This document shows, piece after piece, positions 46,791-58,018 of a stretch of DNA of 64,000 nucleotides. A model generated the notes under the pieces. It saw only the letters and a list, made by a program, of their open reading frames with translations. It was not told the DNA's origin and searched no databases. Both the position numbers and the translations under genes were made by a program. Origin of the DNA: Chlorocebus sabaeus (taxonomy: Eukaryota > Chordata > Mammalia > Primates > Cercopithecidae). Position 1 is the first letter of the stretch; the number at the start of each line of letters is the position of its first letter. The stretch covers positions 49,036,889-49,100,888 of the forward strand of contig NC_132928.1 of the NCBI RefSeq assembly GCF_047675955.1. The letters are read 5' to 3'.

Positions 46791-47056
46791 GAGGCCAAGG
46801 CAGGAGGATCACTTGAGCCCAGGAGTTCAAGACCAGCCTAGGTAACATAGCAAGACCTCATCTCTGCAAAAAATAAAAAAATTAGCTAGGCATGGTGGTG
46901 AATACTTATGGTCCTAGCTATGCAGGAGGCTGAGCGGGGAGGATCACTTGAGCATGGATGTCAAGGCTGCAGTGAGCTGTGATTGTGCCACTGTACTCCA
47001 GCCTGAGTGACGGAGTGAGACCCTATCTAAAAAAACAAAACAAAACAAAACAAAAA
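46791..47056 (+). mobile_element. AluJ-type SINE, 5'-truncated
   Basis: Lacks the usual first 35-40 bases and begins GGAGGCCAAGGCAGGAGGAT. The right arm is complete and the tail is AAAAC-rich. Confidence 0.9.
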
Positions 47057-47209
47057 TACCACAGTGGGGGAAAAATTTGCCAAAAGGAGAAGGACTTAAT
47101 ATGCAAAGGCAAGGGGCTATGATAGAGCCTGGCTGCCAGACTCTGGCACATTCAGGAAATGATGGAAACTTTAAGTATGGAATATAGGGGGGAAATTATT
47201 CATGTAAAT

Positions 47210-47312
47210 CTTAACACCTCTTCTAAACAGTAAGCTTACTGGAGGCAGAATTTGTGTCATATATATTTCATGTGTAGAATATACAATTTCAATAAATATT
47301 TGCTAATGTACT
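47210..47312 (+). mobile_element. L2 LINE 3' terminus
   Basis: GTAAGCTTACTGGAGGCAGA, then TGTCATATATATTTCATG and TCAATAAATATTTGCTAATG. Confidence 0.45.
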
Positions 47313-47387
47313 GATAAAAAAATTCATCATAAAGGTTTCTCTATAAATCCTTCTTTTAGAAAATGAAAGTCAAGAACTTGAAATTCA

Positions 47388-48875
47388 GAGGCATCCTGTT
47401 ACCTAACTTCAAACTATACTATGAGGGTACAGTAACCAAAACAGCATGGTATTGGTACAAAAGCAGACACACAGATCAATGGAAGAGAATAGAGAGCCCA
47501 GAAATAAAGTTGCAACACCTACCAATCTGATCTTTGACAAAGTTGACAAAAACAAGCAATGGGAAAAGGAGTACCTATTCCATAAATGGTGCTAGGATAA
47601 CTGAGTAGCCATATGCAGAAGACTGAAACTGGACCCCTTCCTAACACCATATGTAAAAATCAACTCAAGATGGATTGCAGACTTACATGTAAAACCTAAA
47701 ACAATAAAACCCCTGGAAGATAACCTAGGAAATACCATTCTGGACAGAGCCCTTGGCAAAGATTTCATGCTGAAGGTGCCAAAAGTAATGGCAACAAACT
47801 CAAACACTGACAAATGGGACTTAAAGAGCTTCTTGCACAGCAAAAGAAAATATAAACAGTAAATAACTTACAGAATGGGAGAAAATATTTGCAAACTATG
47901 CATCCAACCAAAGTCTAATATCCAGAATCTATAAGGAACTTAAATTCACAAGCAAAAAACGAATAATCCCATTAAAAAGTGGGTTAAGGACATGAACAGA
48001 CACTTTACAAAAGAAAATACACACGGCCAACAAGTATATTAAAAAATACTCAACATTACCACTCCTTAGAGAAATGCAAATGAAAACCACAATGAGATAC
48101 CATCTCACACCAGTCAGAATGGCATTATTAAAAAGTCAAAAAATAATAGACGCTGGCGAGGTTGAGGACAAAAGGGAACACATAAACTGCTGGTGGGAAT
48201 GTAAATTAGTTCAACCACTGTGGAAAGCAGTTTGGTGTTTTCTCAAAGAACTTAAAACAGAACTGCCATCTGACCCAGAACTATCATTCCCACTATTGGG
48301 AATGACCCAGAACTACCATTCCCACTTAAAACAGAACTATCATTCGCATTACCGCGTATACACCCAAAGGAATGTAAAATGTTCTGCCATAAAGACAAAT
48401 GCACACATACGTTAATCGCAGTACTATTCACAACAGCAAAGACATGGAATCAACCTAAATGCCCATCAATGGTAGACTGGATTTTTAAAATGTGATACAT
48501 ATAACACCATGGAATACTATCTAGCCATGAAAAAGAATGAGATTATGTCCTTTGCAGGAGCATGTATGGAGCTGGAGGCCATTATCCTAAGCAAACTAAC
48601 ACAGGAACAAAAAAACAAATACCTCATGTTCTCATTTATAAGCAGGAGTTAAACATTCAGTACACATGCATACAAAGAAAACAACAAACACTGGGGCCTA
48701 CTTAAGGCTGGAGGGTGGGAGGAGAGTGGGGACCAAAAAACTGCCTATCATATACTATGCTTATTACCTGGCTGATGAAATAATCTGTACACTAAACTCC
48801 TATGACACATAATTTACCTATATCACAAGCCTGTACATATATCTCTGAATCTAAAATAAACATTCAACAAAAAAG
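47388..48875 (+). mobile_element. L1 3' end (older L1PA/L1PB-like)
   Basis: From ORF2 (GAGGCATCCTGTTACCTAAC) through GGTATTGGTACAAAAGCAGA and AATACTATCTAGCCATGAAA to the 3' UTR, with an A-rich end near 48870. Frames are broken. A repeated CAGAACTAYCATTC patch is present at 48256-48345. Confidence 0.88.
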
Positions 48876-48911
48876 AACTTGAAAATTAATTTAACAATTA
48901 TTGTAATTCCT

Positions 48912-49107
48912 AATTTTGGCATTCGATCTTTCTAAGAAATTAGGGAAACATTGTGAAGTCTGGTATGAAGCCATTTGTATTCTAATCCAGGTTTTGTTCT
49001 TAGAAAACTTTGGAATCCTGAGCAAATCAACTAAGTTCTCTGAGCTTCCATTACCTCACCTGTAAAATAATGACATAGAGCAATGCTTCTCAAACTCTAA
49101 TGTGCAT
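48912..49107 (+). repeat. MIR-like plus MER5 start; paralogous to 39908-40090
   Basis: The same order as the first copy: AATTTTGGCATTC flank, MIR-like core (TTCTAATCCAGG to TCACCTGTAAAATAATGA), then CTTCTCAAACTCTAATGTGC. Confidence 0.5.
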
Positions 49108-49262
49108 ATACGACTTATCAAGTGATGCCTAAAGTTTTAGCAGCCTCTGGGAGCTTATTTGAAATACAGAATTAGTTAATTGGAATCAGTTAATCGGAAT
49201 ATGAACTTTAACAAGCTCCTAGATGATACATCTGTCCAATTAAGTCTGAAAAGTACTGACTT
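49083..49262 (+). mobile_element. MER5-type hAT MITE
   Basis: Left end GCTTCTCAAACTCTAATGTG; the body includes TTTAACAAGCTCCTAGATGA and the end AAAAGTACTGACTTTGAGG. Diverged. Confidence 0.6.
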
Positions 49263-49592
49263 TGAGGATAAATACTACCTACGATCTTGTTTCCAGCAGT
49301 TCCTCTAAGTAGCTGAGTTTTACTTTCAAGTATTCACAGCTGGCTGGTATCAGTTTATGGTATCCTCTCTCACTGCCCACAGCTTGTAGCCCCATCAACA
49401 TAGTTTTCATTACCACCCCCCCAATTATAAACAACTCCTTTTTCTCACTACCGCCATATACCAGTGTTACTTTTTCATTCATATTTTCTGTCTCTAAGAC
49501 TTTTTCCTAAATCATCCATATCTTTTAAAAAATCTTAATTTTCTTTAAAATTGCCCCTGAATACACATTAAACATAAATCCTTTTGCTTTAC
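49263..49592. other. Unassigned sequence
   Basis: No recognised repeat or gene. The frame 49279-49482 is unsupported. Confidence 0.45.
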
Positions 49593-49596
49593 AGAA

Positions 49597-50460
49597 AGAC
49601 TGGTTATATCAGAAGCATGTGAACCAGAGCAACTCCATCTTGAATAAGGGCTGGGTAAAATGAGGCTGAAACCTACTGGGCTGCATTCCCAGATAGTTAG
49701 GCATTCTAAGTCACAGGATAAGATAGGAGGTTGATACAAGATACAGGCATAAAGACCTTGCTGATAAAACAGGTTGCAGTAAAGAAGGCGACCAAAATCA
49801 AGATGATGATGAAAGTGACCTCTGGTCATCCTTACTGCTACACTCCCACCAGCACCATGACAGTTTACAAATGCCATGGAAAGGTCAAGAAGTTACCTTA
49901 TCTGGTCTAAAAGGAGGAGGCATGAATAATCCACCCCTTGTTTAGCATATAATCAAGAAATAACCATAAAAATGAGCAAACAGCAGCCCTTGAGTATGCT
50001 CTTGTCTATGGAGCAGTCATTCTTTCATTCCTTTATTTTCTTTTATTTTTGTTTGTTTGGTTGGTTGGTTTTTGAGACAGATTTTCGCTCTTGTTGCCCA
50101 TGCTGCAGTGCAATGGTGTGATCTCGGTTCACTGCAACCTCTGCCCCCTGGGTTCAAGTGATTCTCCTGTCTCAACCTCCCAAGTAGCTGGGATTACAGG
50201 CATCCGCCACCACCCCTGGCTAATTTTTGTATTTCTAGTAGAGGCAGGGTTTCACCATGTTGGCCAGGCTGGTCTTGAACTCCTGATCTCAGGAGATCCA
50301 CCCACCTCAGCCTCCCAAAGTGCTGGATTACAGGCGTGACATTCCTTTACTTTATTAAACTTGCTTTCACTTTACTCTGTGGACTCGCCTCACATTCTTT
50401 CTTGTGCAAGATCTAAGAACCCTCTCTTAAGGTCTGGATCAGGACCCCTTTCTGGTAACA
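49597..50460 (+). mobile_element. ERV1-type solo LTR, family C, with Alu insertion
   Basis: Starts AGAAGCATGTGAACCAGAGC shortly after 49597 and ends CTTTCTGGTAACA. GTTA flanks it (49593-49596 and 50461-50464), although the first dinucleotide is TA instead of TG. U3 contains CATGACAGTTTACAAATGCC. An Alu at 50039-50339 lies just before the TTTATTAAACTTGCTTTCAC segment that carries the poly(A)-type signal. The family is not named with certainty. Confidence 0.78.
50039..50339 (-). mobile_element. AluS-type SINE, antisense, in LTR C
   Basis: Flanks CATTCCTTTATTT (50026-50038) and CATTCCTTTACTT (50340-50352) differ at one base and mark the target-site duplication. The Alu lacks about 16 bases at its own 5' end. 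Confidence 0.94.
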
Positions 50461-50464
50461 GTTA

Positions 50465-51213
50465 CAACATAACCTCTTCAGGCATCCTATATCCCAGTTA
50501 CATTGTATTATTTCTTGTTCTTTATCATATTAGAAATTAAAACATATGGCTAGGAGCGGTGGCTCACACCTGTAATCCCAGCACTTTGAGAGGCTGAGGC
50601 GGGCAGATCATGAGGTCAGACGGTCGAGACCACGGTGAAACCCCGTCTCTACTAAAAATACAAAAAAATTAGCCAGGTGCGGTCACAGGCGCCCGTTAAG
50701 TCCCAGCTACTCTGGAGGCTGAGGCAGGAGAATGGCGTGAACCCAGGAGGCGGAGCTTGCAGTGAGCCGAGATCACGCCACTGCACTCCAGCCTGGGTGA
50801 CAGCGAGACTCTGTCTTTAAAAAAAAGAAAAAAAGAAGAAGAAATTAAAACACACATTTTAAAATATTTACCTATCAATTTAAAAATAACAAAAATAAAT
50901 CCATTACATGTTAACATAAATGAGTCAATTTTACAAAAATAAGCATTCCCTCTACCTCCCTCCCAAATGGTGAGAAAAGTGGCATTATTTTACATGTGTA
51001 CAAATCTCTCTGGTGTCTGTCTGGATTTATAGAAGCTGGATTCTCACATCTGCTTCAGCTAGCCTCCGGAAAACTCCACTTTCTACACATAAGAAAATGA
51101 GAGTGAAAAAGGCAAATAAAGCCTCAGCATTATTATGTAAATAGTTTTCAGTCTCAGGGACCCCAAGAGGTTGAATGGATAACACTTTGATAACTGCTGG
51201 CTTATAAGAAACA
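50465..51213. mobile_element. hAT-Charlie-like non-coding element, split by AluY
   Basis: ATATTAGAAATTAAAACA before the AluY continues after it as AATTAAAACACACATTTTAAA, CCATTACATGTTAACATAAA and TAGAAGCTGGATTCTCACAT, text I associate with a Charlie-type hAT repeat. The right end meets the LTR12 target site. Family and limits are uncertain. Confidence 0.45.
50548..50839 (+). mobile_element. AluY-type SINE
   Basis: Carries the AluY right-arm block GGCGGAGCTTGCAGTGAGCC and a left-arm deletion before GAGACCACGGTGAAACC. Copies of AGAAATTAAAACA at 50532 and 50840 mark the duplication. Confidence 0.94.
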
Positions 51214-51217
51214 GAAC

Positions 51218-51763
51218 TATGTCCCGAGTTTCCGCAGTTGGTTCCTTCCAGTGGGTTCTTGCTCTTGCTGACTTCAAGAACGAAGCCGCGGACCTTCATG
51301 GTGAGTGTCACGGCTCTTAAAGGTGGTACAGACCCAAAGAGTGAGCAGCAGCAAGATTTACTGTGAGGAGTGAAAGAACAAAGCTTCCACAGCCTGGAAG
51401 GGGATCCTAGCAGCTTGCCCCTGCTGGCTGGGGGTGGCCAGCTTTTACTCCCTTATTTGTCCCTGCCCACGTCATGCTGATTGGTCCATTTTACAGAGTG
51501 CTGATTGGTCCATTCCCAAACCTTTAGCTAGACACAGAGCGCTGACTGGTGCGTTTTTACAGCATGCTGATTGGTGCGTTTACAATCCTTTAGCTAGACA
51601 CACAGTGCTGATTGGTGGGTTTTCACAAACGGCTAATTGGTGCATTTACAATCCTTTAGCTAGACACAGAGCGCTGATTGGTGCGTTTACAATCCTCTAG
51701 CTACACAGAAAAGTTCTCCAAGTCCCCACTCAACCCAAGAAGTCCAGCTGGCTTCACCTCTCA
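51218..51763 (-). mobile_element. LTR12 (HERV-9) solo LTR, antisense
   Basis: Read on the minus strand, the LTR starts at 51763 (TGAGAGGTGAAGCCAGCTGG) and ends near 51218. The terminal TG appears as TA at 51218 on the plus strand. GAAC at 51214-51217 and 51764-51767 is the 4-bp duplication. The 5' half (51470-51710) is made of tandem U3 enhancer units, each with an inverted CCAAT box. LTR12 elements are known promoters and enhancers in human cells. At about 546 bp this is a short variant. Confidence 0.92.
51474..51712 (-). promoter_or_regulatory. Tandem CCAAT-box enhancer units of LTR12
   Basis: Seven GCTRAYTGGT-type motifs in 240 bp. Six keep the ATTGG core (CCAAT on the LTR strand); one near 51541 reads ACTGG. 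Units with TTTAGCTAGACACA alternate between them. CCAAT arrays in LTR12 U3 are known to bind NF-Y; binding at this copy is inferred. Confidence 0.75.
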
Positions 51764-51767
51764 GAAC

Positions 51768-52005
51768 CACTAACATTCATTAAGTATGCCAAGCATTATG
51801 TTAAATATTTAACATACATTATCTCATTTAATTCTAATAATAATTTGAAGTAGATACTATTAGGGCCATGTCATAGTCGAGTGCACTAAGGTTCAAAGAG
51901 TACAAAACTTGCTTAAGGGCACATAGCAATTAAGGAGTGGGGCCAGTATTTCAATCCAGGTTTTCTGACACTGAAGCCCACACTTGGAGTTACTTTGCAG
52001 TATCC
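51768..52005 (-). mobile_element. MIR SINE, antisense
   Basis: CATTCATTAAGTATGCCAAG, then CATTATCTCATTTAATTCTA, CTTGCTTAAGGGCACATAGC and TTCAATCCAGG, a near-complete antisense MIR. Confidence 0.7.
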
Positions 52006-52478
52006 CCTTTTAAAGCAAGAGATGCCAGGGGAAATTCAGATTTACTTACAACAAAAGTGTTAAAATGAGAGATACTATATATAGGTAAGTTCAATGAGAC
52101 TTTGGTGAATTTGTTCTTATTCAGTAAAATCAGTTTAAGCAGTTACTATGTGTAGTCTTTTGCAAGAGAATGCAAAAATATGTTTCTCCTTAATTAGCTT
52201 ATAATTTAGCTGGGGGAATCAAAGCAAACAGTGAAGGATAAAAAATAAGTACAATACAAGAAAGGTTTGGAAGTCATAAAAGATTAATGGATAGAGATGG
52301 GGCTTTTTTATTCATGTCAGGGTGACAGTGCAATAGTGGTCACCTACCACTAAATCACTCTACATCCTTTTTTCCCCACATTTTTACCCTTTACTCCCTA
52401 TCCCTATTCTCTCTTAGTATCTTTCATCAGGAAGATTAGTCAGATCTTCAAAAAAAATTCACACTATCTTACTGGTTC
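52006..52478. other. Unassigned sequence
   Basis: Nothing recognised. Confidence 0.45.
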
Positions 52479-52665
52479 TCCAACTTTTGAGTCCTTAAAA
52501 ATAACATTTAAAATGCACATTATTCCAGGATGTATCCACTAAAATGATGCTACAATAAATCCTGGGTATGGTTAAGATTTTTAACCAGACTCTCCAGATG
52601 CCTCACAGATTACCCTTTGAGAAAGGGAAGCCTCAGTATTTCTAACTTATACTTGAATGTGTTCG
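52479..52665 (+). mobile_element. MER5-like hAT MITE, diverged
   Basis: TTCTCCAACTTTTGAGTCC at the left; TTTTTAACCAGACTCTCCAG and ATTACCCTTTGAGAAAG at the right. Confidence 0.45.
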
Positions 52666-55375
52666 ATACCTTTAGGGATCCTTACTCAGTACCACCTATA
52701 TATAGACTCTGTAACTGTTTATAAGCATGAATAAAGTCAAGGTCTGAAATGTTCAATCCTTGTTTCACCATGGAGGCTCATTCTATGCTATGGTATGAGT
52801 TTTATGGCAATGGATTTGTAGAAACAAAAAATTGCAGCACGTCTTAGAATCTAAAATGTATTCTCCATACCACCACATTTTAACTATGTTTCTGTTATCA
52901 ATGATGTATATACACCTTAAATGTTTACAAACTAATATTAAATTGATAACTGAGGAAATATTGAAGCAGATATTGCCTCTCAATACAATGACTTTTACAT
53001 TGACTAACTGAAGGCATCTTTCTTGTTCAGCATATCAAGTGGTGTTTATTAGTTCTAGCTAAATAACGTTTATCTGGTCATTGCTGTGCTTCAACGAGTG
53101 GCAGCACATGGAAAAGAAATCATATATATTTAACTCCTTAAAATGAATTTATTGTTTAATTATCAATTTCTTACTCAACATTTTGCCAACTTTAGCCACT
53201 TACACCCACAAACCCTTACTTAACTTTATAGGCAGTTTACATTATGACTTTTCCAAGTCCCAGGCACTTTCACTTCTGTAAGTCACTTCCTCCATTTAAA
53301 AATAGTGTATATTAAAAATTATATTTTACAACTTCATTAATATGAAGACAAATATAATTCAGGCTGGATTCATTATTCATCACTATTATACTCATTTTTT
53401 CTCCTGTAAAAATTAATTAAAATTAAAGTGAATTTTATGGGCTCCTATAAATAGCATGGGCCCAAAGCACTGTGCTTACTGTGCTTAATGGGTAAGTTGG
53501 CCCTGCTCCAAGGCCCTGCTCAAAGGTCACTTCCTCTAGATATTCTTTGATATCCCAAATTCACCTCAAGTCAGTATGCCACCTTTTTTTCTGACAGCAC
53601 TTGATTCTCTTTTCTTTTAGAACATGTGTCTCACATTAGATAAGTATTCTAATCTATTCTCTCCCCTATAGGACCATAGCTTACTCAGTTTTTTGACTAC
53701 CGCCTCACCTCCAGAAATTGAGATGTAATTCTGGTTTTTTATTAAACTAAGTATTAACATATTCAGAAGAGTATTTAATTTTCTCTCCAACTTTGTTTGT
53801 AAAAAGAAGGGTAAAAATATGAACTGTAAGAACAGAAAAGACTGAAAAGCACTAATAGTCATATACAACATCCAAAAAGAAAGGTTTTCAACCTTGTGAC
53901 GCAAGATAATGAAATGGCCAAATAACTCAAGAGGCAAGCTAACTGCTTCTCCTGGTAAATGATGTATCTGGATGACCCTAGAATGAACTGTGAATTCAAT
54001 ATAATAAAAAAATATGATGGAGAATTTTAAAATTAAGATGGCTCTGGATAACCAGGGCATAATAGATAAAGGACAGAGAGGAGGTTCCAGAAGAGTTGAA
54101 GACAGGTAAGGGAAGAGAAAAGGAAGAGACTATTTTACTATCAATATCTTTCTGAATGGGACTATATTATGTCATCTAGTCTCTAACAAGATGGAAAGTA
54201 TTTTCTCAAGAGTCAGGGGCTCTCAAAAAGGAATAAAATGAAAGTAGTTCCTGCTACAAGGAAGAAAGCAGTTCTTTATATAGAATTTTAATAGAGAAAA
54301 CCGCTACCATATATAGATTGACGGAAAGAATTTCACTTGATGATATTTGATTTGGTATCTTTTATGGCAAAAAGCCCCTGGTATAATAACCAGAGTGTGT
54401 AACTCTGACGTTACCTACATAATTAATATAACAATAGTTGTAAATCTCAAAAATATGTGCACATGCTAAATTTCAGAAGTATTTTAAGTTGTAAAGCTTT
54501 TGTTATGCAGTACTGCTAATGGTTACTTTATAACTTTAAGTTTTCAAATATAGAATGTAGCATAAAAAGTTTCAGCAATGTATGAATGCTCCAATTTTCT
54601 ACAGGGTTTGACTCCCTAGAATACTTCTATCAAACAGAAAGCCGAAACGGGGAAGACAGAGAGATATTTTTACGTTGTATGCTCCGTAAGAAAATACAAA
54701 AATGGTCTTTAAAATTTTTCAGTGACAAAGCTATGTGGTTTATCGGTAACCCCAAAACTCTGAAAAATTCCTGATACATAGTGGACACCTGTTGCATTAA
54801 CAGACAAAATTAAAGACGATGTTCTCTACTCACCCGCATAATTATTTTGCTCTTTTAATTACAAAAAGTGATAAAATGAAATGCATTCATATTAAAGGTC
54901 TTAAGGGACAAATAATTCCACTGATCTGTGTAAATATACCACCTGTCCAAAACACACTAGTCTATAAATAATCATTGCTCTTCCCAGTCCCCAAAATGGA
55001 AACATCATTTCAGAAGGAAAGCAAAGCAAGAGAGACAACTGTGTCAAGCTAAAAAATAGTCTGAACTCTATTTTAAGACCAGTGTTTTGATGGTCATTTA
55101 GTTTTCTTAGGCAAGATTTTTCAAAAGGACAGTCAAATCAAGGTTAATAATTATAAATTAACTTATCAGCTAAAAACAAAACTGATAAAATAACATTTGT
55201 ATTCAACTAAGTTTCATTATACATCAGATCATTTTACACCATGGGCCAATATGAAATGCACAGTCTCATTTCTCAACTAATTTCTACAATTTCACTTAGT
55301 CTTGTCTTAAAATAAAAGTTCTAAATAAAATCAAAACATATAACTGAGTATGTATGTTAATTTAAAGTAACATTT
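52666..55375. other. Largely unassigned AT-rich sequence
   Basis: About 2.7 kb. 53490-53620 (CCTGCTCAAAGGTCACTTCC) may be an L2 scrap. The minus-strand frame 53617-54060 (147 codons, hydrophobic) and the plus-strand frame 54586-54774 (62 codons) have no recognised domain or gene context. Confidence 0.4.
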
Positions 55376-55379
55376 TAAA

Positions 55380-55560
55380 GGTCGGGCGCAGTGGCTCACA
55401 TCTGTAATCCCAGCACTTTGGGAGGCTGAGGCGGGTAGATCACTAGGTCAGGAGTTCAAGACCAGCCTGACCAAGATGGCAAAACCCTGTCTCTACTAAA
55501 AATACAAAAATTAGCTGGGTGTGGTGGTGGGCTCCTGTAATTCCAGCTACTTGGGAGGCT
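55380..55560 (+). mobile_element. Alu left part of an inverted Alu chimera
   Basis: A sense Alu from its 5' end (GTCGGGCGCAGTGGCTCACA) into the right arm, stopping at CTACTTGGGAGGCT. No tail. Confidence 0.92.
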
Positions 55561-55798
55561 CACTGCAGCCTTGACCTCCCGGGCTCAAGCCATCCTTCCA
55601 TCTCAGCCTCCAGAATAACTGGGAATATGGGAATACAGGCATGCACCACCACACATGGCTAATTTTTTTTCTATTTTTTGTAGACACGAAGTTTCACCAC
55701 CTTGCCCAGGATGGTTTTCAACTCCTGAGCTCAAGCAATTCGCCAACCTCAGCCTCTCAAGGTGTTAGGATTACAGGCAGGAGTCACCAAGCCTGGCC
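55561..55798 (-). mobile_element. Antisense Alu part of the inverted chimera
   Basis: Starts within an antisense right arm (CACTGCAGCCTTGACCTCCC) and runs to the Alu 5' end (CACCAAGCCTGGCC). It lacks its own tail and is fused to the preceding sense Alu without a spacer. Confidence 0.92.
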
Positions 55799-55799
55799 T

Positions 55800-56530
55800 C
55801 ACGTATATCTTTTGACTCCCCCAAAACATAACTACTAATACCCTTCTGCTGACCAGAAGCCTTAGTGGTAACATAAACAATCAATTAACACATATTTTGT
55901 ATGTTTTATGTATTATATACTGTATTCTTACAATAAAGTAAGCTAGAGAAAAGGAAGTCATAAGAAAAATATATTTACTATTAATTAAGCAGAAGTGGTT
56001 ACTATAAAAGTCTTTATCCTCAATGACTTCACATTGAATATGCTAAGGAAAAGGAAGAAGAGTAAAATGGGAGGTTGGTCTTGCCATCTCAGGGGTGGCA
56101 GAGGTGAAAGGAAATCCAATATAAGTAGACCTGCACAGATCAAATCTATGTTGTTCAATGGTCAACTATATAATAAAATATAAATTTTAGTAAGACATGT
56201 TTTACATATAGTAGGACAATGACTTTCAAACTATGAACCGCATAGCCAGAAGTAAAATGACGGTTTCAATCCCTGCTCAAATTCAAGGCAGGCATAATTT
56301 CTTTCTTCCCTTTTCTCAAAACTTACTTTAATATTTTATGCCAACTGACATTCCAGATCAATTAAGAACAACCACCTGAGTCAACCCACAGTCTGTCAAA
56401 TTCAACACTCTCAGACTTGTTAGCTCAATGTCAACAAATGGCACCAAAAAGAAAAAATGATATGATAAATTTATTTAAAACACTAATATTGAACCTGGAT
56501 TTCACCAATGTCAGTGCAAAATGGGAGAAT
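55800..56530. other. Unassigned AT-rich sequence
   Basis: Nothing recognised. Confidence 0.45.
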
Positions 56531-56540
56531 TTCCTTCTAA

Positions 56541-56833
56541 TTTTTTTTTTCTTTTTGAGACAGAGTTTTGATCTTGTCACCTAGGCTACAGTGCCATGGT
56601 GTAATCTCAGCTCACTGCAATCTCCACCTCCTGAGTTCAAGCAATTCTCCTGCCTCAGCCTTCCAAGTAGCTGGAATTATGGGTGCACACCACCATGTCC
56701 CATCTTTGTTTTTACTAGAGATGGGTTTTCACCATGTTGGCCAGGCTGGTCTCGAACTCCAGACCTGAAGAGATCTGTTCACCTCAGCCTCCCAAAGTGC
56801 TGGGATTACAGACATGAGCCACCACACCTGGCC
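56541..56833 (-). mobile_element. AluS-type SINE, antisense
   Basis: Flanked by TCCTTCTAA (56532-56540 and 56834-56842), a 9-bp perfect duplication. Confidence 0.94.
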
Positions 56834-57017
56834 TCCTTCTAACTCTGAAAGACGTTTAACCACAAAAGGCTCTCATTTTACCCTCTGATTCTTTTAAACA
56901 TACTGATATGGATATATATACACAAAGGCATAAGGGCACATAACTCTTGAATAGAATAGCATATATAAAATTTAATTTATTGGCTGGTACAACAAAAGGC
57001 AATAGTATTCTAAATCC

Positions 57018-57205
57018 ATGGTTTTCAAACTTAAGCATGAATTCAAGTCCCCTGAAGACTTTGTTAAAACACCAATAGCCAGGCCCCACCCCAAAAGTTT
57101 CTGATTTAGTAGGTCTGCGGTGAGGTCCAAGAATTAGCATTTATAACAAGTACCCAGGTGATGCTGTTGGTCTAAGAACCACACTTTGAAAATCACCACT
57201 CTAGT
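57018..57205 (+). mobile_element. MER5A hAT MITE
   Basis: CCATGGTTTTCAAACTTAAG, then AGCCAGGCCCCACCCC, TTCTGATTTAGTAGGTCTGC, CCCAGGTGATGCTGTTGGTC and AACCACACTTTGAAAATCAC, full MER5A order. Confidence 0.85.
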
Positions 57206-58003
57206 AATATATTAAATTATAATATTCACTTTTCATGTCATATAAAACCATACCTCAGATTACTCTAATTCATCAATTTATAAATGCTGCTTTATGCCAA
57301 TGATTTTCAAATTTCTTTTACTGGATGACAGATAATTACCATGACTTATTTCCTCAAGTCTTTTATGTTGTATCTCTACCAAAAAAGAAAAACTTCCAAA
57401 AAGGCTAAAGAACTATCACATTACCAACTGTTTTAAGACAATGGAATCTGAAAGTCTAGAAATTCTACCCTATGTCAACATATTATTACATTTGCCATCC
57501 CTCATCAATCAGGTTTATTCTCCAAGACACTCTGCCTTGGTTTAATTATTTTTTCTTTTTAATAATTATTGAAAGATAATCTAATGAACTTTATTACCAT
57601 CTTCTTTTTTAAAAGCATCCCCTCTCCTATCTACTAACACCCCCTCCCAAGCCCTGCTCCCTGCTTTTCTTCTTTCTGTCAGAACCGCTTACCTTGTTAT
57701 AAACCATTCTAAATATTTTGGCTCTACTAATCCCCAAGAAAAAAAATGTGAAAGATGCTAAAACACATCAATATTCATTAAATATCAAATTCAAACATTT
57801 TGGTCTACTAGACAGAGCCCTAACATACCTGTTCAATCTTATCTTTCAGATATGTCTGATCCTTTCATAAGTCCAGTGTTTTATTTGCTCAAAAGAAAAT
57901 ACTTAAGAGCATCTAACTTACAATGAGATGAAATGACTGAACAGTTTATGTAAGGTAGGATTATTATTTATCTAATCATTTCCTCTAAATTACAGCTAAT
58001 TTA
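57206..58003. other. Unassigned sequence
   Basis: AT-rich; nothing recognised. Confidence 0.45.
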
Positions 58004-58018
58004 AATGGGTGATTTTTT

